Shown here: positions 1 to 5,990 of the stretch, one piece after another
Position numbering within the stretch: the first letter of the stretch is position 1
Layout of the letters: the number at the start of each line of letters is the position of its first letter
Made by a program: the position numbers and the translations under genes
Notes under the pieces: generated by a model
Databases searched by the model: none
What the model was told of the DNA's origin: nothing
The model's input: the letters and a program-made list of their open reading frames with translations, nothing else
Assembly (NCBI GenBank): GCA_021812845.1
Contig: JAKAML010000091.1
Location: forward strand, 1 to 5,990
Direction of reading: 5' to 3'
From: Pseudomonadota bacterium
GTDB taxonomy: Bacteria > Pseudomonadota > Alphaproteobacteria > Rhizobiales > Hyphomicrobiaceae
DNA: 5,990 bases

Positions 1-200
1 CCCTCTCGCTTGCCTTCTCCCTTGCCCTCTCGCTTGCCTTCTCCCTTGCCTTCTCCCCTGCCCGCCCACCCTCTCCCCCGCCCGATCCTTCGCCCTCTCC
101 CTTGCCCTTTCGCTTGCCCTCTCGCTTGCCTTCTCCCTTGCCTTCTCCCCTGCCCGCCCACCCTCTCCCCTGCCCGCTACCTCGCCCTCTCGCTTACCCG
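1..200. repeat. 12-bp-period C/T-rich tandem array with a 92-bp higher-order duplication
   Basis: A 12-base unit close to CTTGCCTTCTCC recurs in register from position 9 (units at 9, 21, 33, 45, then a degenerate unit at 57). The block as a whole is duplicated with a 92-bp offset: bases 21-78 and 113-170 are identical over 58 bp, and the flanks match with scattered mismatches. The 92-bp offset is not a multiple of 12, so the second copy arose by duplication of a block, not by simple slippage of the short unit. The + strand is extremely poor in adenine: only five A occur in bases 1-206 (68, 85, 160, 179, 196). Translation gives only a low-complexity Pro/Leu/Ser peptide because 12 bp equals four codons, so I do not treat it as coding. 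The array probably continues left of the window. Confidence 0.9.
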
Positions 201-206
201 CCTCCC

Positions 207-302
207 ACTCACGACCTCACCACCTCACGACCCCACTGCCTCACGACCTCACGACCTCACGACCTCACCACCTCACCACCTCACGACCTCCCCACCTCAC
301 TG
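207..302. repeat. 8-bp-period tandem array, unit CCTCACGA, about 12 copies
   Basis: Twelve consecutive 8-base units can be laid out without gaps from 207 to 302. Five are exactly CCTCACGA (223, 239, 247, 255, 279). Three are CCTCACCA (215, 263, 271). The rest carry one to three changes (207, 231, 287, 295). The period (8) differs from that of the neighbouring array (12), so two distinct arrays abut here. A unit of 8 is not a multiple of 3, and no gene runs through it. It ends about 20 bp before the AT-rich znuA promoter/operator region, so copy-number change would alter spacing upstream of that promoter but not the znuA reading frame. Confidence 0.9.
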
Positions 303-326
303 CCCCCTTCCACGCCCCACAATAGA

Positions 327-346
327 CGTATATTATAACTTAATAT
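327..346. promoter_or_regulatory. Candidate Zur operator overlapping the znuA promoter
   Basis: An AT-rich island (321-346) stands out in otherwise GC-rich sequence 61 bp before the znuA start. Read on the minus strand, 339 down to 327 is GTTATA-A-TATACG. This matches 10 of the 12 defined positions of the GTTATA-N-TATAAC core known for Zur operators of enterobacteria, and alphaproteobacterial Zur sites are of similar character. Overlapping it is a perfect inverted repeat, ATATTA (330-335) - 5 nt - TAATAT (341-346). On the + strand, -10-like hexamers TATTAT (331-336) and TATAAC (334-339) lie inside the site; on the minus strand 337-332 is a perfect TATAAT. I find no convincing -35 on either strand. 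Repression of znuA by zinc-loaded Zur is the natural reading; the site match is seen, the regulator is inferred. Confidence 0.6.
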
Positions 347-392
347 GCTCACGGAGTCGGCCGGGCACGGCCGGACGGCCGCCACGCGATGC

Positions 393-399
393 GAGAGGA
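393..399 (+). promoter_or_regulatory. Ribosome binding site that sets the znuA start
   Basis: GAGAGGA ends 7 nt before the ATG at 407. It lies downstream of the in-frame ATG at 389, so it can serve 407 (or the adjacent ATG at 410) but not 389. This favours the shorter protein, whose N-terminus is also a more compact signal peptide. Confidence 0.6.
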
Positions 400-406
400 A
401 ACGTCC

Positions 407-1396
407 ATGATGCAGTTCGGATCGCCTGCCGGGATGCGGGCCCGCGCCGCCGTCGCGGCGCTGGTGCCGGCATTCCTTTTGTCGACCCCGCCCGCGGCTA
501 CCGCGGCCGAAATGACCGTGGTCGCCACCTCGAAACCGATCCACGCCCTGGTGGCGAGCGTCATGGGTGCAACCGGACAGGCCAAGGTCTTGGTCGACGG
601 AAACGCCTCGCCCCACACCTACGCCATGAAGCCGTCCGACGCCCGCGCCGTGAACCAGGCGCGGGTCTTCTTCCGGGTCTCGGAGGGGCTCGAGCCGTTC
701 ACAGGCAAGCTATTGAAATCACTTTCAAAAGCTGTCACCGTCGTGACGCTCGAGGAGACCCCCGGCCTGACCCTGCTGGACCGCCGTCGCGGCGGCCCGT
801 TCGAGACCCACGCGCACGGCAAGGGCCACGGCGCCGGCCGGCACGGCCACGACCACGATCACGACGAAGCCGACGGCAAGGATCCGCACATCTGGCTCGA
901 CCCCGACAACGCGCGCCTGATGGTCGATCGCATCGCCGCGACCTTGGCCGCCGCCAACCCCGCCGACGCGGCGACCTACGCCGCCAACGCCACGGCGACC
1001 AAGGCGCGTATCGCCACCGTCGCCGAGGAGATCGCCCGCGATCTCGCCCCTCTGAAAGACCGCCCGTTCATCGTCTTCCACGACGCGACCCAGTATTTCG
1101 AGCGCCGGTTCGGCCTCGCCGCGGCGGGCACCATCACCGTCAGCCCCGAGGTGCAGCCGTCGGCGCGGCGCCTCAAGGCGATCCGCGACAAGATCGGCAA
1201 GCTCTCCGCAGCCTGCGTCTTCGCCGAGCCGCAGTTCAGGTCGAAGCTCGTCGACACCGTGGTCGAGGGCACCTCGGCGCGCACTGGCACGCTCGATCCC
1301 GAGGGCGGGCTGCTGGCCGCCGGACCCGACCTCTACCCCGCCCTGCTGCGCGGCCTCGCGCAGAGCCTCAAGGAGTGCCTCGCGCCGACCGGTTGA
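407..1396 (+). CDS. znuA: High-affinity zinc ABC transporter, periplasmic zinc-binding protein ZnuA
   Basis: A 329-residue periplasmic solute-binding protein of the ZnuA family (cluster A-I), which captures Zn2+ and hands it to the ZnuB permease and ZnuC ATPase. Residues 1-34 form a signal peptide: Arg11/Arg13, then an Ala/Val/Leu core and a cleavage-like ATAA. The three zinc-ligand histidines of the family are visible: His70 in SPHTYAMKPSD, His161 in DPHIWLDP and His225 in FHDATQYFE. A metal-rich loop at about 135-152 (seven His interleaved with Asp and Gly) is typical of zinc members rather than manganese ones. Cys270 (CVFAEPQF) and Cys324 near the C-terminus match the disulfide pair of E. 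coli ZnuA. Start 407 is chosen for its ribosome site; 389 is the in-frame alternative. No transporter partner follows; znuB and znuC are probably elsewhere or divergent to the left. Residues 102-108 are encoded by a run of AT-rich codons unlike the rest of the gene. Confidence 0.93.
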   Translation: MMQFGSPAGMRARAAVAALVPAFLLSTPPAATAAEMTVVATSKPIHALVASVMGATGQAKVLVDGNASPHTYAMKPSDARAVNQARVFFRVSEGLEPFTGKLLKSLSKAVTVVTLEETPGLTLLDRRRGGPFETHAHGKGHGAGRHGHDHDHDEADGKDPHIWLDPDNARLMVDRIAATLAAANPADAATYAANATATKARIATVAEEIARDLAPLKDRPFIVFHDATQYFERRFGLAAAGTITVSPEVQPSARRLKAIRDKIGKLSAACVFAEPQFRSKLVDTVVEGTSARTGTLDPEGGLLAAGPDLYPALLRGLAQSLKECLAPTG

Positions 1397-1484
1397 CCCC
1401 GCACCGCCGTCGCCGGCCGGGCCCGGAGCGCCGCCCTTCTCCCCGACTGCGTCGTTTCGGGCACAGCCCCCTCCATCGCCGCTC

Positions 1485-1514
1485 TTGCTGTCGAGGGCGC
1501 GAAGCAACTAATCA
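1485..1514 (+). promoter_or_regulatory. murA: Weak candidate promoter for murA
   Basis: The 244-bp gap between znuA and murA is GC-rich with one A-rich patch at 1501-1514. TTGCTG (1485-1490) is followed after 17 nt by CTAATC (1508-1513), a plausible -35/-10 pair for an alphaproteobacterial housekeeping sigma factor. It would leave a leader of roughly 120 nt. The match is modest and the rest of the gap shows nothing else I can support. A short GC-only palindrome at 1417-1426 lacks a T-run and is not called a terminator. Confidence 0.25.
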
Positions 1515-1640
1515 TGGCCGCCGACGCGCGCTGTGCCGGGCCAAAGGACGCGCCCCGCCGAAACGACTGTGCCGCGGCCGCCCCGGCCACGCACCCCAGC
1601 CCGCGCCAAGGCCGCGCCGCACACACCACGAAGGGCTTTC

Positions 1641-2933
<1,293 letters not shown>

Positions 2934-2950
2934 CGATCGCCACACGCGCG

Positions 2951-2985
2951 CCCTCTCCTCCTGCGGGGAGAGGGTCGGGGTGAGG
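2951..2985. repeat. Intergenic palindrome just after murA
   Basis: CCCTCTCC (2951-2958) and GGAGAGGG (2967-2974) are perfect inverted arms around an 8-nt loop, followed by the G-rich tail TCGGGGTGAGGGG to about 2987. I recognise this wording (an arm of CCCTCTCC, a short CTGCGGGG-like loop, then GGGGTGAGGGG) as a dispersed intergenic element common in GC-rich proteobacteria. It begins 17 bp after the murA stop and could stabilise the transcript end or help termination, but no T-run follows, so it is not a classical intrinsic terminator. Confidence 0.6.
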
Positions 2986-3030
2986 GGCGGCTACGTCCGC
3001 CGTCGCTCCGACGCCTGCCCGCCCCACCCC

Positions 3031-3058
3031 CGTCATGCCGGCGCGGGCCGGCACAACG
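3031..3058. repeat. REP-like palindrome in the murA-DUF2948 gap
   Basis: TGCCGGC (3036-3042) and GCCGGCA (3047-3053) pair perfectly around the 4-nt loop GCGG. The stem extends outward through two mismatches to CGT/ACG (3031-3033 with 3056-3058). The CGTCATGCCGG...CCGGCA wording is that of dispersed palindromic repeats found between genes in many alphaproteobacteria. Translating such elements yields peptides with RHAGAGRH-like strings, which are seen here in two frames and are not genes. Confidence 0.6.
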
Positions 3059-3094
3059 ACAACCGGCCCGTTGCCCGGGAGCCTCGCGCCGCGC

Positions 3095-3121
3095 CGGCGG
3101 GCGGTGTCACCCCGCCTGCCG
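3095..3121. repeat. Third hairpin in the murA-DUF2948 gap
   Basis: Bases 3095-3104 pair with 3112-3121 as a 10-bp stem (one G-T wobble at 3099/3117) around the 7-nt loop TGTCACC. It lies 37 bp right of the preceding palindrome. It is very GC-rich and has no T-run. In sequence of this GC content a stem of this length is less surprising than in average DNA, so its importance is uncertain. Confidence 0.4.
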
Positions 3122-3174
3122 CACCACCTCCGGTCATGGTTGAGGCTCGCCCGCCGCCCGGCCGCCGCCGCGGG

Positions 3175-3203
3175 TTGCGCACCCTGTGAGCGGTCGCTAT
3201 CAA
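3175..3203 (+). promoter_or_regulatory. Candidate promoter for the DUF2948-hisD operon
   Basis: TTGCGC (3175-3180) and TATCAA (3198-3203) are separated by 17 nt, the standard spacing for a housekeeping promoter. The -10 region is one of the few A/T-containing patches in the 341-bp gap. A start near 3210 would give a leader of about 65 nt before the ATG at 3275. The hexamers are only partial matches to consensus, so this is a suggestion, not a firm call. Confidence 0.3.
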
Positions 3204-3274
3204 CGACGACGACCAGGATCGCGCGGCGCCGTCGCCGCCGCCGCGACGTGCCGCACCAGGGGAACTCCAGCCCG

Positions 3275-3733
3275 ATGCCCGACGTGAAGCTGATCGCGCT
3301 CGACGCCGAGGATCTCGGCGTGCTGTCAGCCAACCTCCAGGATGCCATCGTGCGGGTCGGCGACATGGCCTATCTCCCCCGCGAGCGCCGCTTCGCCCTC
3401 GTCTGCAACCGCTTCGACGGCATCGAGCTGCCCGAACCCTCGCGGCGCCGCTCGCCGCGCTACGTCCGCCGCCGCGCCGGCCTCCGTTTCGAGCGCGTGC
3501 TCGGCGCCCAGGTCTCTGGAATCGACCTCGCCGACAAGACGCGGTTCCTGAACCTCTTGTCTGCGACCTGGGAGCCCCTGGCCGAGGGCGCGCCGGACGG
3601 CTACGTGATGCTGATCTTCGCCGGCGACGCGGCGCTCCGGCTCCACGTCGAGTGCATCGAGGCCGAGCTGAGGGATCTCGGCGCCGCCTGGCAGACCGCA
3701 CGCCGGCCGCAGCACGACGACGAGCCCCGATGA
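3275..3733 (+). CDS. DUF2948 family protein, function unknown
   Basis: A 152-residue protein with no signal peptide or membrane segment, so probably cytoplasmic. I recognise the DUF2948 family by its wording: LIALDAEDL at 6-14, then LQDAIVRVGDMAYLPRERR at 21-39, RRRAGLRFERV at 65-75, and the acidic LRLHVECIEAELRDLG at 121-136. A basic stretch at 57-71 (eight Arg) separates the N-terminal block from the rest and might contact nucleic acid or acidic partners; that is inference only. The start is the ATG at 3275, preceded by AGGGGAA (3258-3264), which sits slightly far upstream; the frame is open further upstream but into the palindrome region, which looks non-coding. hisD follows after 41 bp, so co-transcription is likely. 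The murA-DUF2948-hisD order is conserved in Hyphomicrobiales, but no catalytic motif is visible and no function can be assigned. Confidence 0.88.
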   Translation: MPDVKLIALDAEDLGVLSANLQDAIVRVGDMAYLPRERRFALVCNRFDGIELPEPSRRRSPRYVRRRAGLRFERVLGAQVSGIDLADKTRFLNLLSATWEPLAEGAPDGYVMLIFAGDAALRLHVECIEAELRDLGAAWQTARRPQHDDEPR

Positions 3734-3774
3734 CGCGCGGCCCGGCGGCTGGCCCGCACCGCTGAAAGGATCCG

Positions 3775-5085
3775 ATGCCCAAGAGGCTTTCGACACGCGA
3801 CCCCGGCTTCGACGCCGCCTTCTCGGCCCTGCTCGCCGAGAAGCGCGAGGTGTCGGACGACGTCGACGCCGCCGCCGCCGCCATCATCGCCGACGTCCGC
3901 GCCCGGGGCGACGCGGCGCTGATCGAGCTGAGCCGCCGCTTCGACGGCATCGACCTCGCCACGGCCGGCATCCGCGTCACCGCCGCCGAGGTCGACGCCG
4001 CGCTGGCGCAATGCAGCACCGAAACGCTCGCCGCGCTCGCCTTCGCGCGCGACCGCATCGCCGACCACCATGCGCGCCAGCTTCCCGCCGACGACCGCTA
4101 TCGCGACCCGACGGGCGTCGAGCTGGGCCACCGCTGGACGGCCGTCGAATCGGCCGGCCTCTACGTGCCCGGCGGCCTCGCCTCCTATCCGAGCTCCGTC
4201 CTCATGAACGCCGTCCCGGCCAGGGTCGCGGGCGTGCCGCGCATCGTCATGGTGGTGCCCTCGCCGCGGGGCGAGCTCAATCCGCTGGTGCTCGCCGCCG
4301 CCCGCTACTCCGGCGTCGAGGAGATCTACCGCATCGGCGGCGCGCAGGCCGTCGCCGCCCTCGCCTACGGCACCGAGACCGTCCGCCCGGTGGTCAAGAT
4401 CGTCGGCCCCGGCAACGCCTGGGTGGCCGCCGCGAAGCGGCGCGTGTTCGGCACCGTCGGCATCGATTCGATCGCCGGCCCCTCGGAGGTGCTGATCATC
4501 GCCGACCGCCACAACGATCCCGAGACTCTGGCCGCGGACCTGCTCGCCCAGGCCGAGCACGATCCCGCCGCACAGTCGATCCTGATGACCGACGACGAGG
4601 CCCTCGCCGACGCCACCGAGGCCGCCGTCCTGCGCCAGCTCGCGACCCTGCCGCGCGGCAACATCGCCGGCGAGAGCTGGAGCGTCTACGGCGCCACGAT
4701 CGTGCTCCGCTCGCTCGACGAGGCGCCGGCCCTCGCCGACCGCATCGCCGCCGAGCATCTCGAGATCGCGACCGAGAACGCCGAGGCGCTGTCGGCCGGG
4801 ATCCGCAACGCCGGCGCCATCTTCATCGGCCACCACACGCCCGAGGTCATCGGCGACTACGTCGCCGGCTCCAACCACGTCCTTCCGACCGCCCGCTCGG
4901 CGCGCTTCTCCTCCGGCCTCGGCGTGCTCGACTTCATGAAGCGCACCTCGATCCTGAAGCTCGACGCCGCGGCCCTCGACCGGCTCGCCCCCGCCGCCAT
5001 GACGCTCGCCCGTGCCGAGGGCCTCGAGGCCCACCGCCGCTCGGTCGAGATCCGTCTCCGCCATCCTCCCCGCACCTTGCCATAG
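3775..5085 (+). CDS. hisD: Histidinol dehydrogenase HisD
   Basis: A 436-residue zinc-dependent enzyme that oxidises L-histidinol to L-histidine through L-histidinal, using two NAD+, the last two steps of histidine biosynthesis. Length is normal for the family. The four zinc ligands known from E. coli HisD can be placed: Gln259 and His262 in LLAQAEHDP, Asp361 in GDYVAGSNHVLPT and His420 in GLEAHRRSV. The catalytic Glu-His pair is Glu327-His328 in AEHLEI. Other family landmarks are GLYVPGG (129-135), YRIGGAQAVAALAYGT (185-200), KIVGPGNAWV (208-217) and GPSEVLIIAD (235-244). A clear ribosome site, AAAGGA (3765-3770), sits 4 nt before the ATG. The gene lies away from other his genes, as is usual in this order, inside a run of otherwise non-histidine genes. 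Confidence 0.97.
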   Translation: MPKRLSTRDPGFDAAFSALLAEKREVSDDVDAAAAAIIADVRARGDAALIELSRRFDGIDLATAGIRVTAAEVDAALAQCSTETLAALAFARDRIADHHARQLPADDRYRDPTGVELGHRWTAVESAGLYVPGGLASYPSSVLMNAVPARVAGVPRIVMVVPSPRGELNPLVLAAARYSGVEEIYRIGGAQAVAALAYGTETVRPVVKIVGPGNAWVAAAKRRVFGTVGIDSIAGPSEVLIIADRHNDPETLAADLLAQAEHDPAAQSILMTDDEALADATEAAVLRQLATLPRGNIAGESWSVYGATIVLRSLDEAPALADRIAAEHLEIATENAEALSAGIRNAGAIFIGHHTPEVIGDYVAGSNHVLPTARSARFSSGLGVLDFMKRTSILKLDAAALDRLAPAAMTLARAEGLEAHRRSVEIRLRHPPRTLP

Positions 5086-5106
5086 GAACGAGACCCAGGA
5101 CCGCCC

Positions 5107-5622
5107 ATGACGTCGCCCCCGGAATCCCCATCGGCGCCCGGTGCCCAGAACGACGGACGCTCCCGCCTCGTCGCCATCACCCTCGACGAGACCTCCGTCG
5201 GCACCGCCAACGCCAACATCGAGCACGAGCGCGAGGTCGCGATCTTCGACATCCTCGACGGAAACTCGTTCGCGCTCGACGGCCGCGACGACGGCCCCTA
5301 CAAGCTGCATCTCTCGATCGTCGAAGACCGGCTCGCGCTCGAGGTCGGCAACGAGACCGAGGACCGGCTGATGACGCACCTTCTGTCGCTGACGCCGTTC
5401 AAGCGCATCATGAAGGACTACTTCATCGTCTGCGACAGCTACTACGAGGCGATCAAGTCGGCGCCGCCGTCGCGGATCCAGGCCATCGACATGGGCCGCC
5501 GCGGCCTCCACGACGAGGGCAGCCGCATCCTGCTCGAGCGCCTCGCGGGCAAGGTCAACGTCGATTTCGACACCGCGCGCCGCCTGTTCACGCTGATCTG
5601 CGCCCTGCACTGGAAAGGGTGA
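5107..5622 (+). CDS. UPF0262 family protein, function unknown
   Basis: A 171-residue soluble-looking protein of the UPF0262 family, found mainly in alphaproteobacteria. Conserved blocks: IEHEREVAIFDIL at 38-50, YKLHLSIVEDRL at 65-76, LSLTPFKRIMKDYFIVCDSY at 93-112, IDMGRRGLHDEGS at 127-139 and VDFDTARRLFTLICALHW at 152-169. The first 18 or so residues are Pro/Ser-rich and unlike the family core, probably a disordered extension. AGGA at 5097-5100 sits 6 nt before the ATG at 5107, and no later ATG precedes the conserved core. It starts 21 bp after hisD, and its own last codons carry the ribosome site of the next gene, so translation of the three is probably linked. No catalytic motif is recognised, so no role is proposed. 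Confidence 0.9.
   Translation: MTSPPESPSAPGAQNDGRSRLVAITLDETSVGTANANIEHEREVAIFDILDGNSFALDGRDDGPYKLHLSIVEDRLALEVGNETEDRLMTHLLSLTPFKRIMKDYFIVCDSYYEAIKSAPPSRIQAIDMGRRGLHDEGSRILLERLAGKVNVDFDTARRLFTLICALHWKG
5614..5619 (+). promoter_or_regulatory. Ribosome binding site for the phosphatase gene, inside the UPF0262 gene
   Basis: AAAGGG lies in the last sense codons of the UPF0262 gene, 6 nt before a GTG at 5626. It supports GTG as the start and suggests translational coupling across a 3-nt gap. Confidence 0.55.
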
Positions 5623-5625
5623 TCC

Positions 5626-5990
5626 GTGACGGCCGCCGACGTCCTGCCCGGCGCCGTGCTGTTCGCCTGCACGATGAACGCCGTCCGCTCGCCGATGGCC
5701 GCCGCGATCCTCGCCCACCTCGCCGGCCGCCGCGTCTACGTCGAGAGCGCGGGCGTGCGCGCGGGCGAGGCGGATCCGTTCGTCGTCGCCGTCATGCAGG
5801 AGATCGGCATCGACGTCTCCCGTCACCGGCCCCACACCCTCGCCGAGCTCGCCGACACCTCCTTCGACCTCGTCGTGACGCTGTCGCCGGAGGCCCACCA
5901 CACCGCGCTCGAGCTCACGCGCACCATGGCCGTCGACGTCGAGTACTGGCCGACCCTCGACGCCACCGTGAAGCTCGGCCAGGGAAGCCG
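5626..5990 (+). CDS. Low-molecular-weight phosphatase family protein (partial, runs off the window)
   Basis: The reading frame starts at GTG 5626 and is open for 121 codons to the window edge, so the C-terminus is missing. It belongs to the low-molecular-weight protein tyrosine phosphatase fold: a strand VLFAC leads into the phosphate-binding loop, Cys15-TMNAV-Arg21-Ser22 (the C-X5-R signature), followed by PMAAAI, then ESAGVRAGEADPF at 40-52 and DLVVTLSPEAHHTALELT at 81-98. The loop lacks the usual GN-x-C of CxGNxCRS, so the second cysteine of classical members is absent (Val20). The segment EYWPTLDATV (106-115), where the family carries its general-acid Asp in a DP loop, has Asp112 followed by Ala. 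I recognise homologues with similar loops next to UPF0262 in Hyphomicrobiales. Whether it dephosphorylates protein tyrosine, reduces arsenate or does neither cannot be told; arsenate reductase is a common automatic label. Confidence 0.85.
   Translation, partial: MTAADVLPGAVLFACTMNAVRSPMAAAILAHLAGRRVYVESAGVRAGEADPFVVAVMQEIGIDVSRHRPHTLAELADTSFDLVVTLSPEAHHTALELTRTMAVDVEYWPTLDATVKLGQGS

Noticed and set aside
1..302. Possible CRISPR array
   Set aside because: The units are 8 and 12 bp and contiguous; there are no unique spacers and no cas genes.
102..338. Small + strand open frame within the repeat arrays
   Set aside because: Its product is only the Pro/Leu/Ser and Thr/Ser/Pro/His text of the two arrays, and it has no ribosome site.
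368..381. CGGCCG-GA-CGGCCG in the znuA leader as a riboswitch or attenuator
   Set aside because: The 2-nt gap cannot form a good hairpin loop, each half is self-palindromic, and no known riboswitch feature is present.
389..406. Earlier ATG for znuA at 389
   Set aside because: The only good ribosome site (393-399) lies after this ATG, so the start at 407 fits better.
1397..1640. Terminator after znuA (palindrome CCGGGCCCGG at 1417-1426)
   Set aside because: Self-complementary with no loop and no T-run, and expected by chance in DNA of this GC content.
1533..1640. In-frame GTG extension of murA
   Set aside because: The extra 36 residues are Pro/Arg-rich and unlike MurA, while ATG 1641 has a ribosome site and the family N-terminus.
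2980..3189. Small + strand open frame in the murA-DUF2948 gap
   Set aside because: Its text (RHAGAGRHN and similar) is the typical translation of a dispersed palindrome, and no ribosome site is seen.
3203..3246. Trinucleotide-like GAC and GCC runs before DUF2948
   Set aside because: Only a few imperfect copies in GC-rich DNA; not enough for a repeat call.
3601..5901. 766-codon minus-strand open frame opposite hisD, UPF0262 and the phosphatase
   Set aside because: Striking in length, but explained by rare stop codons antisense to GC-ending codons; its product is low-complexity and it spans four well-supported genes on the other strand.

Overview
The window is high-GC DNA with strong G/C preference at third codon positions. 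Its gene order, murA - DUF2948 - hisD - UPF0262 - low-molecular-weight phosphatase, is one I recognise from Hyphomicrobiales (Rhizobiales) alphaproteobacteria. Order level is as far as the sequence allows; I would not name a genus. All genes are on the + strand.

Layout. Positions 1-305 carry no gene. They hold two abutting simple-repeat arrays: a pyrimidine-rich 12-bp-period array (1-200) that is itself duplicated with a 92-bp period, and an 8-bp-period array (207-302, about 12 units). Immediately after is a sharply AT-rich island (321-346) in a GC-rich setting. It looks like the promoter/operator of znuA (407-1396), the periplasmic zinc-binding protein of the ZnuABC importer, and it contains a good match to a Zur operator. 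A gap of 244 bp leads to murA (1641-2933), the first committed enzyme of peptidoglycan synthesis. The 341-bp gap 2934-3274 has no credible gene but holds three strong hairpins that look like dispersed intergenic palindromes, and a weak candidate promoter. From 3275 to the window edge the genes are tightly packed (gaps of 41, 21 and 3 bp) and look like one operon: a DUF2948 protein, histidinol dehydrogenase (hisD), a UPF0262 protein and a low-molecular-weight phosphatase-like protein cut off by the window end.

How they work together. ZnuA delivers zinc to the inner-membrane ZnuBC transporter, whose genes are not in view and may lie left of the repeats. MurA and HisD are housekeeping enzymes (cell wall, histidine). 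The two uncharacterised families and the phosphatase-like protein travel with them by conserved synteny, with no function provable from sequence alone. I see no CRISPR array, tRNA, rRNA, transposase or prophage gene. Most of the window is ordinary core genome; the unusual parts are the repeat arrays, the AT-rich operator, a run of AT-rich codons inside znuA, the palindrome cluster after murA and the atypical phosphatase loop.
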